Source of the DNA: Haemophilus parainfluenzae
GTDB lineage: Bacteria; Pseudomonadota; Gammaproteobacteria; Enterobacterales; Pasteurellaceae
Assembly (NCBI RefSeq): GCF_014931395.1
Contig: NZ_CP063120.1
Span: 1,409,501-1,473,500 of the forward strand
Direction of reading: 5' to 3'
DNA length: 64,000 nt
Below, in pieces: positions 33,710-43,993 of this stretch. Positions within the stretch are counted from its first letter, which is position 1, and each line of letters opens with the position of its first letter. The translations under genes and the position numbers were made by a program. The notes beneath the pieces are model-generated. The model did no database searches, had not been told where the DNA came from, and saw only the letters and a list, made by a program, of their open reading frames with translations.

Positions 33710-34808
33710 TTAAAGCCCTGCTTTCAAGCTTGCCTCAATAAAGCGATCGAGATCGCCATCCAGTACGGCTTGTGTATTACGATTTTCCACGCCTGTGCGG
33801 AGATCCTTAATACGTGCATCATCTAGCACATAAGAACGAATTTGGCTGCCCCAACCGATATCCGATTTATTATCTTCCATCGCTTGTTTATCCGCATTTT
33901 TCTTTTGTAACTCAAGCTCATACAATTTCGCTTTTAACTGCTTCATGGCTTGATCTTTATTTTTGTGCTGAGAACGATCGTTTTGACATTGCACGACAAT
34001 CCCACTTGGCATGTGAGTAATTCGCACCGCACTTTCGGTTTTATTGACGTGCTGACCACCCGCACCGGATGCACGATAAACGTCAATACGTAAATCTGCT
34101 GGATTGATTTCAATATCAATGTCGTCATCAATTTCAGGATAAACGAAAGCCGCTGCAAATGAAGTATGGCGGCGATTGTTGGAGTCAAATGGGCTTTTGC
34201 GTACTAAACGATGAATACCGGTTTCAGTACGTAACCAACCGAAAGCATATTCGCCACTAACACGAATCGTCGCGGATTTTAAACCTGCGACATCGCCATC
34301 AGAGACTTCCATTAATTCTGTTTTAAAGCCTTTACTTTCAGCCCAGCGAAGGTACATGCGAAGTAACATTTCCGTCCAGTCTTGCGCTTCTGTACCACCG
34401 GAACCTGCTTGTAAATCAACATAGCAATCGCACGCATCGTGTTCACCGCTAAACATGCGTCGGAATTCTAATTTTGCAAGTTGTTGTTCAAGTTCGTCTA
34501 ATTCAGAAACGGCTTCATTGAAAGTCTCTTCATCTTCAGCTTCAACGGCTAATTCAAGCAGACCTTCAACATCCTCTAAACCTTGTTCTAAATTCTTGAT
34601 GGTATCAACCACTTGTTCAAGTGAAACGCGTTCCTTCCCAAGCGCTTGGGCTTTTTCAGGATCATTCCACACATCGGGTTGTTCTAATTCGGCATTAACT
34701 TCTTCTAAACGCTCTAGTTTTGCGTCGAAGTCAAAGATACCCCCGAAGCACAGAAGTTCGCTTGGAAAGGTCGGTGATTTTGTTTTTGATTGGATTGATT
34801 TCAAACAT
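33710..34808 (-). CDS. prfB: Peptide chain release factor 2, with programmed +1 frameshift
   Basis: The true start is the ATG at 34808 ([20 protein letters not shown]). Codon 26 is an in-frame TGA (34731-34733) in the context CGGGGGTATCTTTGAC, the classic RF2 autoregulatory site with an SD-like GGGGG before CTT. After a +1 shift translation continues [20 protein letters not shown], giving 365 residues. RF2 hallmarks are the SPF tripeptide ([14 protein letters not shown]) and GGQ in [12 protein letters not shown]2 reads UAA and UGA, so low RF2 favours frameshifting. A continuous frame starting at 34804 exists but is not the natural start. Confidence 0.97.
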
Positions 34809-34891
34809 AATGACTAAATGAGTTTTTAAGCTAAATTGGAGATGAATTATAAAGGATATGCTTAGGGTTGGGTAGATTATAGAGAAACAAA

Positions 34892-34924
34892 AAACCTTAT
34901 TTATTTCTGAAATAAATAAGGTTT
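34892..34924 (-). terminator. Terminator for the 34948-35415 gene
   Basis: A 15-16 bp perfect stem (AAACCTTATTTATTTC and complement) with a 2-base loop is followed on the minus strand by TTTTTTGTTT. Confidence 0.85.
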
Positions 34925-34947
34925 AAGTATGATTAAAAAGAATGAAA

Positions 34948-35415
34948 TTATTCCGCCGGGAATTTTTCTTCTAATTGCTCCACTAATTTACCTAATTCAT
35001 CACCTTTATCACTCATTTTTGCGGCAAGTTCAGGTATTTTAGTTGCATTTTCAGCTGTTGGTGATTTAACTTGAGTTAAAATGAGATGAATCACTTCTTT
35101 CTCTGCATTAATGAATTCTTTATATTTACCAACAACTGGTGAAACTTCTTCACTTTTAATGCCCAAAGCTTCTAATTCTGCTACATTTTCTGCTGCTTGT
35201 TTATCAAATGCTGCAACAGCCGCTTCAGTTTCAGTTGCATTGCTAGTTGCTGAAGCCGCACCTACTGCATCAAAACTTGCTTCAAGTTTTTTACTTGCTG
35301 TTTCTTCCCACGCTTGAAACTTTTTCACTTCTTCAGCTTGTTGAGATGCAGCAAATGTACTGATAGAAGTGAAAGTTAATGCTGCGATAGCTGTCATTTT
35401 TAATAAATTTTTCAT
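34948..35415 (-). CDS. Secreted helical protein of unknown function
   Basis: The start is taken at 35415 (MKNLLKMTAIAALTFTSIST) because the longer version lacks a ribosome site while GAGGTTATCTC lies upstream here. The product has 155 residues with a signal peptide (1-22, ending TFA). The mature protein is acidic, Ala- and Glu-rich, with no cysteine, and is predicted almost all helical. Family not recognised; a periplasmic location is inferred. It is monocistronic with its own terminator. Confidence 0.75.
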   Translation of the reverse strand: MKNLLKMTAIAALTFTSISTFAASQQAEEVKKFQAWEETASKKLEASFDAVGAASATSNATETEAAVAAFDKQAAENVAELEALGIKSEEVSPVVGKYKEFINAEKEVIHLILTQVKSPTAENATKIPELAAKMSDKGDELGKLVEQLEEKFPAE

Positions 35416-35613
35416 TGAGATAACCTCTTTTGAATAAAATAAAATTTGCACCCCTACATGGGTACGTGGCGCATTGTAAAAAAATGTAGTGATTTCGTCA
35501 ACTATTTATTTGACTTTTTTAGTCTGTTATTTTTTTAGGAATAACAATTTTGCATAAATTCTCAATTACTTTATAATTTGCGCTTATTTTCATAAATTTA
35601 GGAACAAAGAAAT

Positions 35614-36300
35614 ATGAAGAAATTACTGACCGCACTTTTAATCACAGCTTCTGCCACTGCAATGGCGAGTGATGCTGAGATTAAATCGAAGTTACAGGCA
35701 TTAGGTGCGAAAAATATTGAAGTGAAAGATTCACCAGTAAAAGGTCTTAAAACAGCCGTGACTGATCAAGGCATTTTATATGTGAGCGAAAATGGTCAAT
35801 ATGTTTTGCAAGGCAAAATGTATGAATTAACAAATAAAGGCCCGGTTGATGTAGCGGGTAAATTTTTAGCGGATAAAGTGAATGCGTTAAAAAACGAAAT
35901 GATCATTTATCCGGCAAAAAATGAAAAATATGTTGTGACCGTATTCATGGATATTACTTGCCATTATTGTCATATTCTTCATCAACAAGTAAAAGAATAT
36001 AATGATTTAGGTATTACCGTTCGTTATCTTGCATTCCCACGTGCTGGCATGAATGAAACCGCTCGTCAAATGGAAGCCATTTGGACATCGAAAGATCCTG
36101 TATTTGCACTGAACGAAGCAGAAAAAGGTAACTTACCGAAAGAATTGAAAGCACCTAATATTGTGAAAAGACACTATGATTTAGGTGTACAACTCGGCGT
36201 ACAAGGTACGCCAAGTATTGTGACTTCAACAGGTGAATTGATTGGGGGATATTTAAAACCCAAAGATTTATTAGCTGCTTTGAAGGAATCAGCACAATAA
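35614..36300 (+). CDS. dsbC: Thiol:disulfide isomerase DsbC
   Basis: The product has 228 residues with a signal peptide (1-18, MKKLLTALLITASATAMA). The N-terminal dimerisation domain is at about 20-80 and the thioredoxin domain has the active site CHYC at 116-119 and a cis-Pro in GVQGTPSIV. It isomerises wrong disulfides in the periplasm. The signal peptide codes over an uptake signal (35629-35637). It precedes recJ, as in other gamma-proteobacteria. Confidence 0.96.
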   Translation: MKKLLTALLITASATAMASDAEIKSKLQALGAKNIEVKDSPVKGLKTAVTDQGILYVSENGQYVLQGKMYELTNKGPVDVAGKFLADKVNALKNEMIIYPAKNEKYVVTVFMDITCHYCHILHQQVKEYNDLGITVRYLAFPRAGMNETARQMEAIWTSKDPVFALNEAEKGNLPKELKAPNIVKRHYDLGVQLGVQGTPSIVTSTGELIGGYLKPKDLLAALKESAQ

Positions 36301-36312
36301 TTTTTAGTAGTG

Positions 36313-36335
36313 AGGGCGTATGATATACGCCCTTT
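36313..36335 (+). terminator. dsbC terminator
   Basis: GGGCGTAT and its complement ATACGCCC form an 8-bp stem followed by TTTAAATA, 13 bp after the stop. Confidence 0.65.
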
Positions 36336-36403
36336 AAATATTCATATCATCAAAGCACATATCAAATGTTCCTTTAGGTGATAATTTTAAATAACAAAAC
36401 ACC

Positions 36404-38128
36404 GTGAAAAAACTCATCAAACGTCGTGAAATTCCTGCCGGAAATTCTGTTTCAGATAATGCATTACTCGATCGTCTCTATCGTTCTCGCCATATTAAAA
36501 ACAGCCAAGAATTAGACCGCACTTTGCAATCAATGCTGAATCCCAATCAATTACACGGCATTCAACAAGCCGTAGATTTATTGGTTGATGCTTATCAACA
36601 GCAACAAAAGATTGTTATTGTCGGTGATTTTGATGCAGATGGGGCAACCAGTACGGCACTTTCAGTATTAGCTTTACGTATGCTTGGCTTTACTGATGTG
36701 GAATATCTAGTGCCAAATCGTTTTGAACAAGGCTATGGCTTGAGTATACCTGTTGCTGAGATGGCAATGGAAAAAGGCGTACAGTTATTGATGACGGTAG
36801 ATAACGGGGTATCGTCTTTTGAGGGTGTGGCGTATTTAAAAGAGTGCGGCGTGAAGGTCTTGATCACCGATCACCATTTACCACCAGAAATACTGCCGAA
36901 TGCTGATGCCATTGTTAATCCAAATTTGCAACAATGTGATTTCCCTTCAAAATGTTTAGCTGGTGTGGGCGTAGCGTTTTATTTAATGCTCGCTTTGCGT
37001 GCTAAATTTCGTGAGTTGGGCATTTTTACGGCAGAAACACAACCTAATTTTACTGAGTTACTGGATTTAGTTGCGCTCGGCACGATTGCAGACGTGGTTC
37101 CTCTTGATCAAAATAACCGTATTTTAGCTCATCAAGGGTTGATGCGAATTCGTGCGAAACGTTGTCGACCAGGAATTATTGCTCTCGCTGAAGTGGCTAA
37201 TCGAGAAGTTGAAAAACTTTGCTCTGCTGATTTGGGCTTTGCGATTGCACCACGTTTAAATGCTGCGGGCCGATTAGATAATATGTCTGTTGGTGTGGAG
37301 TTATTACTTACAGAAAGCATGCAAGAGGCAAGAGCCCAAGCCTTAGATTTGGACAGTTTAAATCAAGCTAGAAAAGAAATTGAGCAAGGCATGAAGTTAG
37401 AGGCCTTAGAAATTTGCCGAAATCTCACCGCACTTTCCGATGAATTACCGATGGGGATAGCCTTATTCCAGCCAGATTGGCATCAAGGTGTATTAGGTAT
37501 TGTGGCTTCTCGAATCAAAGATCAATACCATCGACCCGTCATTGCTTTTGCACAAGATCAAGAAGGTATTTTAAAAGGTTCTGCGCGTTCAATTGAAGGC
37601 TTGCATATGCGCGATGTATTAGAGCGTATTCATTCCCAACATCCGGATATGATTTTAAAATTTGGCGGTCATGCCATGGCAGCAGGATTAAGCATTAAAG
37701 AAAGCTTTTTCCCTGATTTTCAAAAGATTTTTAATCAAACGGTGCAAGATTGGTTAAATGAAGATCAATTACAAGGTGTGATTTGGACGGATGGCGAACT
37801 TCAAGCAAATGAATTTAGTATTGAAACGGCAGAAGTGATAAAATCTGGCGGGCCTTGGGGACAAGCTTTTCCTGAGCCTGTTTTTGATGGTGAATTTAAA
37901 ATTTTTGAGCAACGTGCAATCGGACAGAATCAAAATCATTTAAAAATGCTCGTAGAGCCTAAAAATGGTGGCCCATTATTAGATGCCATTGCGTTTAATA
38001 TCGATACTCGGTATTATCCCGATTTATCGATTAAGCAGGCAAAATTTGCTTATAAGTTAGAAATTAATGAGTTTCGTGGAAATCGAAACGTCCAATTATT
38101 AGTCGATTATATTGAACCAATTGGTTAA
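36404..38128 (+). CDS. recJ: Single-strand-specific exonuclease RecJ
   Basis: The start is a GTG (GTGAAAAAACTC), giving MKKLIKRREIPAGNSVSDNA. The product has 574 residues. DHH-family motifs are IVGDFDADGATSTALSVLAL (motif I), MTVDNGVSS, VLITDHHLPP (DHH) and LVALGTIADVVPL. The DHHA1 domain has FGGHAMAAGL. RecJ degrades ssDNA 5' to 3' in recombination and repair. It is followed 3 bp later by the DsbA-like gene. Confidence 0.96.
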   Translation: MKKLIKRREIPAGNSVSDNALLDRLYRSRHIKNSQELDRTLQSMLNPNQLHGIQQAVDLLVDAYQQQQKIVIVGDFDADGATSTALSVLALRMLGFTDVEYLVPNRFEQGYGLSIPVAEMAMEKGVQLLMTVDNGVSSFEGVAYLKECGVKVLITDHHLPPEILPNADAIVNPNLQQCDFPSKCLAGVGVAFYLMLALRAKFRELGIFTAETQPNFTELLDLVALGTIADVVPLDQNNRILAHQGLMRIRAKRCRPGIIALAEVANREVEKLCSADLGFAIAPRLNAAGRLDNMSVGVELLLTESMQEARAQALDLDSLNQARKEIEQGMKLEALEICRNLTALSDELPMGIALFQPDWHQGVLGIVASRIKDQYHRPVIAFAQDQEGILKGSARSIEGLHMRDVLERIHSQHPDMILKFGGHAMAAGLSIKESFFPDFQKIFNQTVQDWLNEDQLQGVIWTDGELQANEFSIETAEVIKSGGPWGQAFPEPVFDGEFKIFEQRAIGQNQNHLKMLVEPKNGGPLLDAIAFNIDTRYYPDLSIKQAKFAYKLEINEFRGNRNVQLLVDYIEPIG

Positions 38129-38131
38129 TTT

Positions 38132-38848
38132 ATGAAAAAAGTTTGGCAGAATAAATTATTAAAAGGATCCTTTGCAATGATATTGCTGAGTGTGACAAAT
38201 GTCGCATTCGGTGAAGTCAATGCAAAGGATTTTTCTGCCAAAAATTCACCGCACTTACCGCCGGCAAATGTGGCACAGTTTGAAGATGGTCGAGATTATT
38301 TTTCATATCAAGAACCCATTGAACAAGCTAAAAGAAACGATCGTAAAATTCCTATCCAATTTTTCTTTGATTACGACTGCCGAGTTTGTTCTTCAGCTCA
38401 AGATATTTTGCAACTTTATAGCCAAATTCGTCCTAATAAAGTGGCATTAGAAGAGCATCCAGTTGCTACAAACGAAGCTAAATTTTCAGCGACAATATTC
38501 TATACATTACAGCGTTTAAAAGTGGGTGAGCTGTCAGATGTGCTGTTATTTGAAACCTCTGAAAAGGCGCGCTATACCGAATTATCCACATTAGATAAGA
38601 TGCGTGAATGGATAGTCTCGCAAGGGATCAGTAAAGCTGAATTTAATAAAGTCGTGCATTCTGCTGAAGTAAAAGAAGATGTGAATAATGCCATTAATTT
38701 AACAGAAGAATATGGCGTATTTACGTTCCCTTATGTGGTTGTGGGTGGAAAATATGTTCTCACCGCGAGTACGCTGTATAACGATGATTATGGCGTAGCA
38801 GTATTAGATTTCTTAGTGAATAAACTCGAACAAGAAAGGAAAAAATAA
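38132..38848 (+). CDS. DsbA-like thioredoxin-fold periplasmic protein
   Basis: The product has 238 residues. A signal peptide (about 1-28) is followed by a DsbA-type domain with active site CRVC (83-86, in [14 protein letters not shown]) and a cis-Pro in [11 protein letters not shown]. The CRVC dipeptide is unlike CPHC of DsbA, so its redox role could differ. It overlaps mtnN by one base and lies 3 bp after recJ. The partner is unknown. Confidence 0.82.
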   Translation: MKKVWQNKLLKGSFAMILLSVTNVAFGEVNAKDFSAKNSPHLPPANVAQFEDGRDYFSYQEPIEQAKRNDRKIPIQFFFDYDCRVCSSAQDILQLYSQIRPNKVALEEHPVATNEAKFSATIFYTLQRLKVGELSDVLLFETSEKARYTELSTLDKMREWIVSQGISKAEFNKVVHSAEVKEDVNNAINLTEEYGVFTFPYVVVGGKYVLTASTLYNDDYGVAVLDFLVNKLEQERKK

Positions 38849-39537
38849 TGAAAATCGGGATTGTTGGTGCAATGGCACAAGAAGTGGAAATTTTATCCCA
38901 ATTAATGACAGATAAAAAAGAAACAAAAGTGGCAAGTGCGGTCATTTTTGAAGGCAAAATTAATGGTAAAGAAGTTGCATTATTGCAATCTGGGATTGGT
39001 AAAGTCGCGGCTGCTATTGGCACTACCGCTTTATTACAATTGGCTAAACCGGATGTGGTTTTAAATACCGGCTCAGCAGGTGGTATCGCAAAAGGTTTAA
39101 AAGTAGGAGATATCGTTATTTCGGATGAAACTCGCTATCACGATGCTGATGTGACGGCATTTGGCTATGAAAAAGGCCAATTACCCGCTAATCCAGCGGC
39201 TTTTCTTTCAGATAAACAATTAGCCGATTTAGCCGATGAAATTGCACAGTCACAAGGGCAAAATGTAAAACGTGGTTTAATTTGTTCGGGTGATAGCTTT
39301 ATTAATAGCGAAGAAAAAATTGCTAAAATTAAAGCAGATTTCCCTAATGTAACAGCAGTAGAAATGGAAGCAACCGCGATTGCGCAAGTTTGTCATGCCT
39401 TTAACGTACCTTTTGTGGTTGTTCGAGCTATTTCTGATGCTGGCGATGGTGAAGCAAGTATGTCATTTGAGGAGTTCCTTCCGCTTGCAGCAAAACAATC
39501 ATCGGCATTAGTGTTGGGCATGATAGAAAGATTATAA
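38848..39537 (+). CDS. mtnN: 5'-methylthioadenosine/S-adenosylhomocysteine nucleosidase
   Basis: The product has 229 residues. The start [20 protein letters not shown], the phosphorylase-fold NTGSAGG ([19 protein letters not shown]), ICSGDSFI and the [11 protein letters not shown] specificity loop are diagnostic. Catalytic Asp is in RAISDAGDG. It removes adenine from MTA and SAH and feeds the AI-2 pathway. It overlaps the preceding DsbA-like gene. Confidence 0.96.
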   Translation: MKIGIVGAMAQEVEILSQLMTDKKETKVASAVIFEGKINGKEVALLQSGIGKVAAAIGTTALLQLAKPDVVLNTGSAGGIAKGLKVGDIVISDETRYHDADVTAFGYEKGQLPANPAAFLSDKQLADLADEIAQSQGQNVKRGLICSGDSFINSEEKIAKIKADFPNVTAVEMEATAIAQVCHAFNVPFVVVRAISDAGDGEASMSFEEFLPLAAKQSSALVLGMIERL

Positions 39538-39547
39538 GAGGTAATGT

Positions 39548-40225
39548 ATGGGTATGATTATCACCGTTGATGGCCCAAGCGGAGCAGGGAAAGGAACGCT
39601 TTGTTACGCATTGGCAGAAAAGTTAGGTTTTACCTTATTAGATAGTGGCGCCATTTATCGTGTGACAGCATTGGCTGCACTGAAACGTCATGCAGACTTA
39701 ACCGATGAAGAAGGATTAGCGGAGTTAGCACGTCATTTAGATATTCAGTTCATTCCAAAGAATGGAGAAGTCAATGTGCTTCTTGGTGGGATGGATGTAA
39801 GCCATTTTATTCGTACGCAAGAAGTGGCGGAAGCTGCTTCAAAAGTGGCGGTTTTCCCTAAAGTTCGAGCAGCTTTACTGCAACTTCAGCAGGATTTTGG
39901 TAAAAATGACGGCCTTATTGCGGATGGGCGAGATATGGGAACCGTGGTTTTCCCAAATGCACAAGTTAAACTGTTTTTAGATGCAAGTGCGGAAGAACGT
40001 GCAAAAAGACGCTATAAACAGTTGCAAAATAAGGGAATTAATGGTAACTTTGCACAGATTTTAGCCGAGATACAAGAACGAGATTTTCGCGATAGAAATC
40101 GTGAGGTTGCGCCATTGAAACCGGCTGACGATGCTTTATTGTTAGATAGTACAACATTGAGTATTGATGAGGTCATTGCTCAAGCGTTGGATTATATTCA
40201 ACAAAAAGCGTCAATTTCGATTTAA
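39548..40225 (+). CDS. cmk: Cytidylate kinase
   Basis: The product has 225 residues. P-loop GPSGAGKG is at 10-17. [15 protein letters not shown] and [16 protein letters not shown] are typical of CMP kinases. It phosphorylates CMP and dCMP. It stands directly upstream of rpsA, the widespread cmk-rpsA pairing. The longer start (MGMIITV) is used because AAGAGGTAA lies well placed before 39548; MIITV is possible. Confidence 0.96.
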   Translation: MGMIITVDGPSGAGKGTLCYALAEKLGFTLLDSGAIYRVTALAALKRHADLTDEEGLAELARHLDIQFIPKNGEVNVLLGGMDVSHFIRTQEVAEAASKVAVFPKVRAALLQLQQDFGKNDGLIADGRDMGTVVFPNAQVKLFLDASAEERAKRRYKQLQNKGINGNFAQILAEIQERDFRDRNREVAPLKPADDALLLDSTTLSIDEVIAQALDYIQQKASISI

Positions 40226-40321
40226 CTGTTTATTCAAGGAAGAATAGACATTTATCCTCAACCCCGCATTTTATGGATCTTAATGTGGATGTTATTAACT
40301 TAAATTAAGAAGATTATTTAT

Positions 40322-41971
40322 ATGTCAGAATCTTTTGCTCAACTCTTTGAAGAATCATTAAAAGGCCTTGAAACCCGTCAAGGTTCAATCGTTAGCGGTA
40401 CTGTTGTTGCTATTCAAAAAGGCTTTGTACTTGTTGATGCAGGCTTAAAATCTGAATCTGCAATTCCTGTTGCTGAATTCCAAAACGCTCAAGGTGAACT
40501 TGAAGTTAAAGTTGGCGACACAGTAAACGTAGCTTTAGATGCAGTTGAAGATGGTTACGGCGAAACTAAACTTTCTCGTGAGAAAGCAGTTCGTCACGAA
40601 TCTTGGATTGAATTAGAAAAAGCTTACGAAGAAAAAGCGACCGTTATCGGTTTAATCAACGGTAAAGTGAAAGGCGGTTTCACAGTTGAGTTAAACGGTG
40701 TCCGTGCATTCTTACCAGGTTCATTAGTTGATACACGTCCTGCACGTGAAGCTGATCACCTACTTGGTAAAGAATTAGAATTCAAAGTAATCAAATTAGA
40801 TCAAAAACGTAACAACGTTGTTGTTTCTCGTCGTGCAGTGATCGAATCTGAAAACAGCCAAGAACGTGAACAAATCCTTGAGAACCTAGCTGAAGGTTCA
40901 GAAGTTAAAGGTATCGTTAAAAACTTAACTGACTACGGTGCATTCGTAGATTTAGGTGGCGTTGACGGTTTATTACACATCACTGATATGGCTTGGAAAC
41001 GTGTTAAACACCCAAGCGAAATCGTGAATGTAGGCGACGAAGTAACTGTTAAAGTATTAAAATTTGACAAAGATCGTACTCGCGTATCTTTAGGCTTAAA
41101 ACAATTAGGTCAAGATCCTTGGGTTGCTATCGCTGAAAACCACCCAGTAAACAGCAAATTAACAGGTAAGGTAACTAACTTAACTGACTACGGCTGTTTC
41201 GTTGAAATCTTAGATGGTGTTGAAGGTTTAGTTCACGTTTCTGAAATGGATTGGACTAACAAAAACATCCACCCATCTAAAGTTGTAAGCCTTGGCGATA
41301 CAGTTGAAGTAATGGTGTTAGAAGTTGACGAAGAACGTCGTCGTATTTCTTTAGGTTTAAAACAATGTAAACCTAACCCATGGACTCAATTCGCTGAAAC
41401 TCACAACAAAGGCGACAAAGTTACTGGTAAAATCAAATCAATCACTGATTTCGGTATCTTCATCGGTCTTGAAGGTGGTATCGACGGTTTAGTTCACTTA
41501 TCTGACATTTCTTGGAATGTTGCAGGTGAAGAAGCAGTTCGTAACTACAAAAAAGGTGACGAAGTTTCTGCAGTAGTATTAGCAGTAGACGCAGTGAAAG
41601 AACGTATTTCTTTAGGTATCAAACAACTTGAAGATGATCCATTCAACAACTTCGTAGCAGTTAACAAGAAAGGTGCAGTAGTTTCTGCAACTGTTGTTGA
41701 AGCTGACGCTAAAGGTGCTAAAGTTGAATTAGCAGGTGGCGTTGAAGGTTATATCCGTGCAGCAGACTTAACAAACGAAGTGGCAGCAGGTGATGTAGTT
41801 GAAGCGAAATACACCGGTGTTGATCGTAAAGCACGTATCGTTCACTTATCTGTAAAAGCGAAAGATCAAGCTGAAGAAGCAGCTGCAGTTGCAAACGTGA
41901 ATAACAAACAAGAAGATGTTGCTATTCCAAACGCAATGGCTGAAGCTTTCAAAGCTGCTAAAGGTGAATAA
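40322..41971 (+). CDS. rpsA: 30S ribosomal protein S1
   Basis: The product has 549 residues with six S1 (OB-fold) domains. Repeated signatures include [35 protein letters not shown] and [16 protein letters not shown]1 binds mRNA leaders and helps unfold them for initiation. Codon use is strongly biased, as in highly expressed genes. The 96-bp leader may mediate feedback. It is followed by a strong terminator. Confidence 0.98.
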   Translation: MSESFAQLFEESLKGLETRQGSIVSGTVVAIQKGFVLVDAGLKSESAIPVAEFQNAQGELEVKVGDTVNVALDAVEDGYGETKLSREKAVRHESWIELEKAYEEKATVIGLINGKVKGGFTVELNGVRAFLPGSLVDTRPAREADHLLGKELEFKVIKLDQKRNNVVVSRRAVIESENSQEREQILENLAEGSEVKGIVKNLTDYGAFVDLGGVDGLLHITDMAWKRVKHPSEIVNVGDEVTVKVLKFDKDRTRVSLGLKQLGQDPWVAIAENHPVNSKLTGKVTNLTDYGCFVEILDGVEGLVHVSEMDWTNKNIHPSKVVSLGDTVEVMVLEVDEERRRISLGLKQCKPNPWTQFAETHNKGDKVTGKIKSITDFGIFIGLEGGIDGLVHLSDISWNVAGEEAVRNYKKGDEVSAVVLAVDAVKERISLGIKQLEDDPFNNFVAVNKKGAVVSATVVEADAKGAKVELAGGVEGYIRAADLTNEVAAGDVVEAKYTGVDRKARIVHLSVKAKDQAEEAAAVANVNNKQEDVAIPNAMAEAFKAAKGE

Positions 41972-41983
41972 TTAATTCACATA

Positions 41984-42015
41984 AATAAGGCTGGGTCATT
42001 GACTCAGCCTTATTA
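41984..42015 (+). terminator. rpsA terminator
   Basis: A long stem AATAAGGCTGGGTCA / TGACTCAGCCTTATT, with one G-T pair, lies 12 bp after the rpsA stop. Confidence 0.85.
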
Positions 42016-42122
42016 CTACCAGCTATAATTAACAAGGATTTAGCGGTAATTTATTATGAACTAATGCATTACCTGTAAGTCTTAATAACAAGTTTAAGTA
42101 TAAATTTAAAGGAGAGTTGACG

Positions 42123-42407
42123 ATGACGAAATCTGAACTAATTGAAAATCTATCAACAAAGCACCCAACTTTATCCGCAAAAGAAGTAGAAGGTATTGTA
42201 AAGGATATTCTTGAACTCATTGCACAATCTTTAGAAGAGGGTAATCGTATCGAAGTTCGTGGTTTTGGTAGCTTCTCTTTACACCATCGTCAACCGAGAG
42301 TGGGCCGTAATCCTAAAACCGGTGATTCTGTAAAATTAGATGCTAAATCTGTACCGCACTTTAAAGCGGGTAAAGAATTAAAAGATCGCGTAAATGTTTT
42401 TGCTTAA
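42123..42407 (+). CDS. ihfB: Integration host factor beta subunit
   Basis: The start at 42123 gives [20 protein letters not shown] (94 residues), the exact family length, with AAGGAGAG 8 bp upstream. The DNA-bending arm is [25 protein letters not shown]. With IhfA it bends DNA in recombination, phage integration and transcription. The rpsA-ihfB-lapA order is conserved. Confidence 0.97.
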   Translation: MTKSELIENLSTKHPTLSAKEVEGIVKDILELIAQSLEEGNRIEVRGFGSFSLHHRQPRVGRNPKTGDSVKLDAKSVPHFKAGKELKDRVNVFA

Positions 42408-42427
42408 ACATTCAATCGATATCAATA

Positions 42428-42453
42428 AAACGACACTTAGGTGTCGTTTTTTA
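42428..42453 (+). terminator. ihfB terminator
   Basis: An AAACGACAC / GTGTCGTTT stem with a short loop is followed by TTTATT. Confidence 0.85.
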
Positions 42454-42500
42454 TTATAAATTTTGGCATAATGAACCCATTCTTAACAAAGGAGATTGTG

Positions 42501-42794
42501 ATGATTAAATATATTCTCGGACTCATTATTGTATTGGCTATCGTACTTGTTGCGGTAACTATAGGGGCAAATAATGATCAAGTAATCACCTTTAACTACA
42601 TTGTTGCTGAAAGCCAATTCCAACTTTCAACGTTAGTCGCGATTTTATTTGGTTTTGGATTAATTTTAGGTTGGTTAATTACCGGATTCTTCTACTTAAA
42701 GTTAAAATTTAAAAATATGTCGTTAGCGCGTCAAGTTAAACGTCAAACATTACAAATTAACGAATTAACGACTACTCGCGATAAGGCAGTATAA
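42501..42794 (+). CDS. lapA: LPS assembly protein A (LapA, DUF1049)
   Basis: The start at 42501 has AAGGAG 8 bp upstream. The product has 97 residues with two membrane spans (about 3-21 and 44-67) and a C-terminal coiled coil. LapA works with LapB at the inner membrane to regulate LpxC stability and LPS synthesis. Its stop overlaps the lapB start by one base. Confidence 0.93.
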   Translation: MIKYILGLIIVLAIVLVAVTIGANNDQVITFNYIVAESQFQLSTLVAILFGFGLILGWLITGFFYLKLKFKNMSLARQVKRQTLQINELTTTRDKAV

Positions 42795-43972
42795 TGCTTG
42801 AATTACTCTTTCTGCTTCTGCCAATAGCCGCCGCTTATGGTTGGTATATGGGGCATCGGAGTGCCAAGAAAGATCAGGAAGATATTAGTAATAAACTCTC
42901 CCGTGATTATGTCACGGGGGTGAATTTTTTGCTTTCTAATCAAACGGATAAAGCCGTTGATTTGTTTCTTGATATGTTGCAAAAACAAGAAACAGAAAAT
43001 GAAATTGAAAGCAACTCTCAATTTGAAGCTGAGCTAACGCTCGGTAACCTTTTCCGTTCTCGAGGCGAAGTGGATCGAGCTTTAAGAATCCATCAAGCCC
43101 TCGATCGTAGTCCCAATTATTCTTTCGAACAAAAATTATTAGCTAAACAGCAACTTGCTAAGGATTTCATGGCGGTGGGTTTTTATGACCGTGCGGAAGC
43201 CCTTTACATCATTATGGTGGACGAACCAGAGTTCGCTGAAAATGCACTGCAACAGCTTTTAGTAATTTACCAAAAAACAAAAGAATGGAAAAAAGCCGTT
43301 AATATCGCAGAGAAGCTTGCCAAGATCTCACCTAAAGAAAATAATGTGGAATTAGCACAATGTTATTGTGAATATGCCTTAAGCGGTGAACTTGAAAGTG
43401 CGGACGAAAAACGCAGTATTTTACAAAAAGCGCTGAATGTATCTCCAACCAGTGTGAGAGCATCAATGCTTCTTGCGGATTTAGAAATGGCAGATAAAAA
43501 CTACCGTCAAGCCATTCACTTTTTGGAGAATATTCTTAATCAAAATCCAATTTACATTGGAGAAGTGTTGAAAACACTCAAATATTGTTATGATGAATTA
43601 GGAGAGAGAGATAACTTTGAGTTATTCTTGATTCGAGCCAGCCAGCAGATTAACAATACGAAAGTAGATTTAATGTTAGCAAGTGTGATTGAAGAGAAAG
43701 ATGGCAAGAGTGCAGCGCAATCAAAGCTTTATCAACAACTCACAAAACATCCAAGTACATCTATTTTCCATCGTTTTATTCAATTCCAAATTGATGATGC
43801 AGAGGAAGGGCGAGGTAAAGAAAGCTTAATTTTGCTACATAAAATGGTCGGAGAGAGAATTAAGCAAGGCTTTGGTTATCGTTGCTCAAATTGCGGTTAT
43901 CAAACCCATAAATTAATGTGGAATTGTCCTTCTTGCAAACAGTGGGAATCCATCAAACCAGAACATAATTAA
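42794..43972 (+). CDS. lapB: LPS assembly protein B (LapB, TPR plus rubredoxin-like domain)
   Basis: The product has 392 residues. One N-terminal span (about 2-20) is followed by nine or so TPRs. The C-terminal rubredoxin-like metal site has two CxxC pairs (YRCSNCGYQTHKLMWNC and PSC). LapB recruits LpxC to the FtsH protease, balancing LPS against phospholipid. It is co-transcribed with lapA and probably pyrF. Confidence 0.96.
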   Translation: MLELLFLLLPIAAAYGWYMGHRSAKKDQEDISNKLSRDYVTGVNFLLSNQTDKAVDLFLDMLQKQETENEIESNSQFEAELTLGNLFRSRGEVDRALRIHQALDRSPNYSFEQKLLAKQQLAKDFMAVGFYDRAEALYIIMVDEPEFAENALQQLLVIYQKTKEWKKAVNIAEKLAKISPKENNVELAQCYCEYALSGELESADEKRSILQKALNVSPTSVRASMLLADLEMADKNYRQAIHFLENILNQNPIYIGEVLKTLKYCYDELGERDNFELFLIRASQQINNTKVDLMLASVIEEKDGKSAAQSKLYQQLTKHPSTSIFHRFIQFQIDDAEEGRGKESLILLHKMVGERIKQGFGYRCSNCGYQTHKLMWNCPSCKQWESIKPEHN

Positions 43973-43993
43973 TTGACACAGTGAGGTAAAATT

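Noticed and set aside
34710..34804. RF2 start at 34804 giving [11 protein letters not shown]...
   Set aside because: This N-terminus comes from the shifted frame. The ATG at 34808 with the TGA frameshift site reproduces the known RF2 N-terminus.
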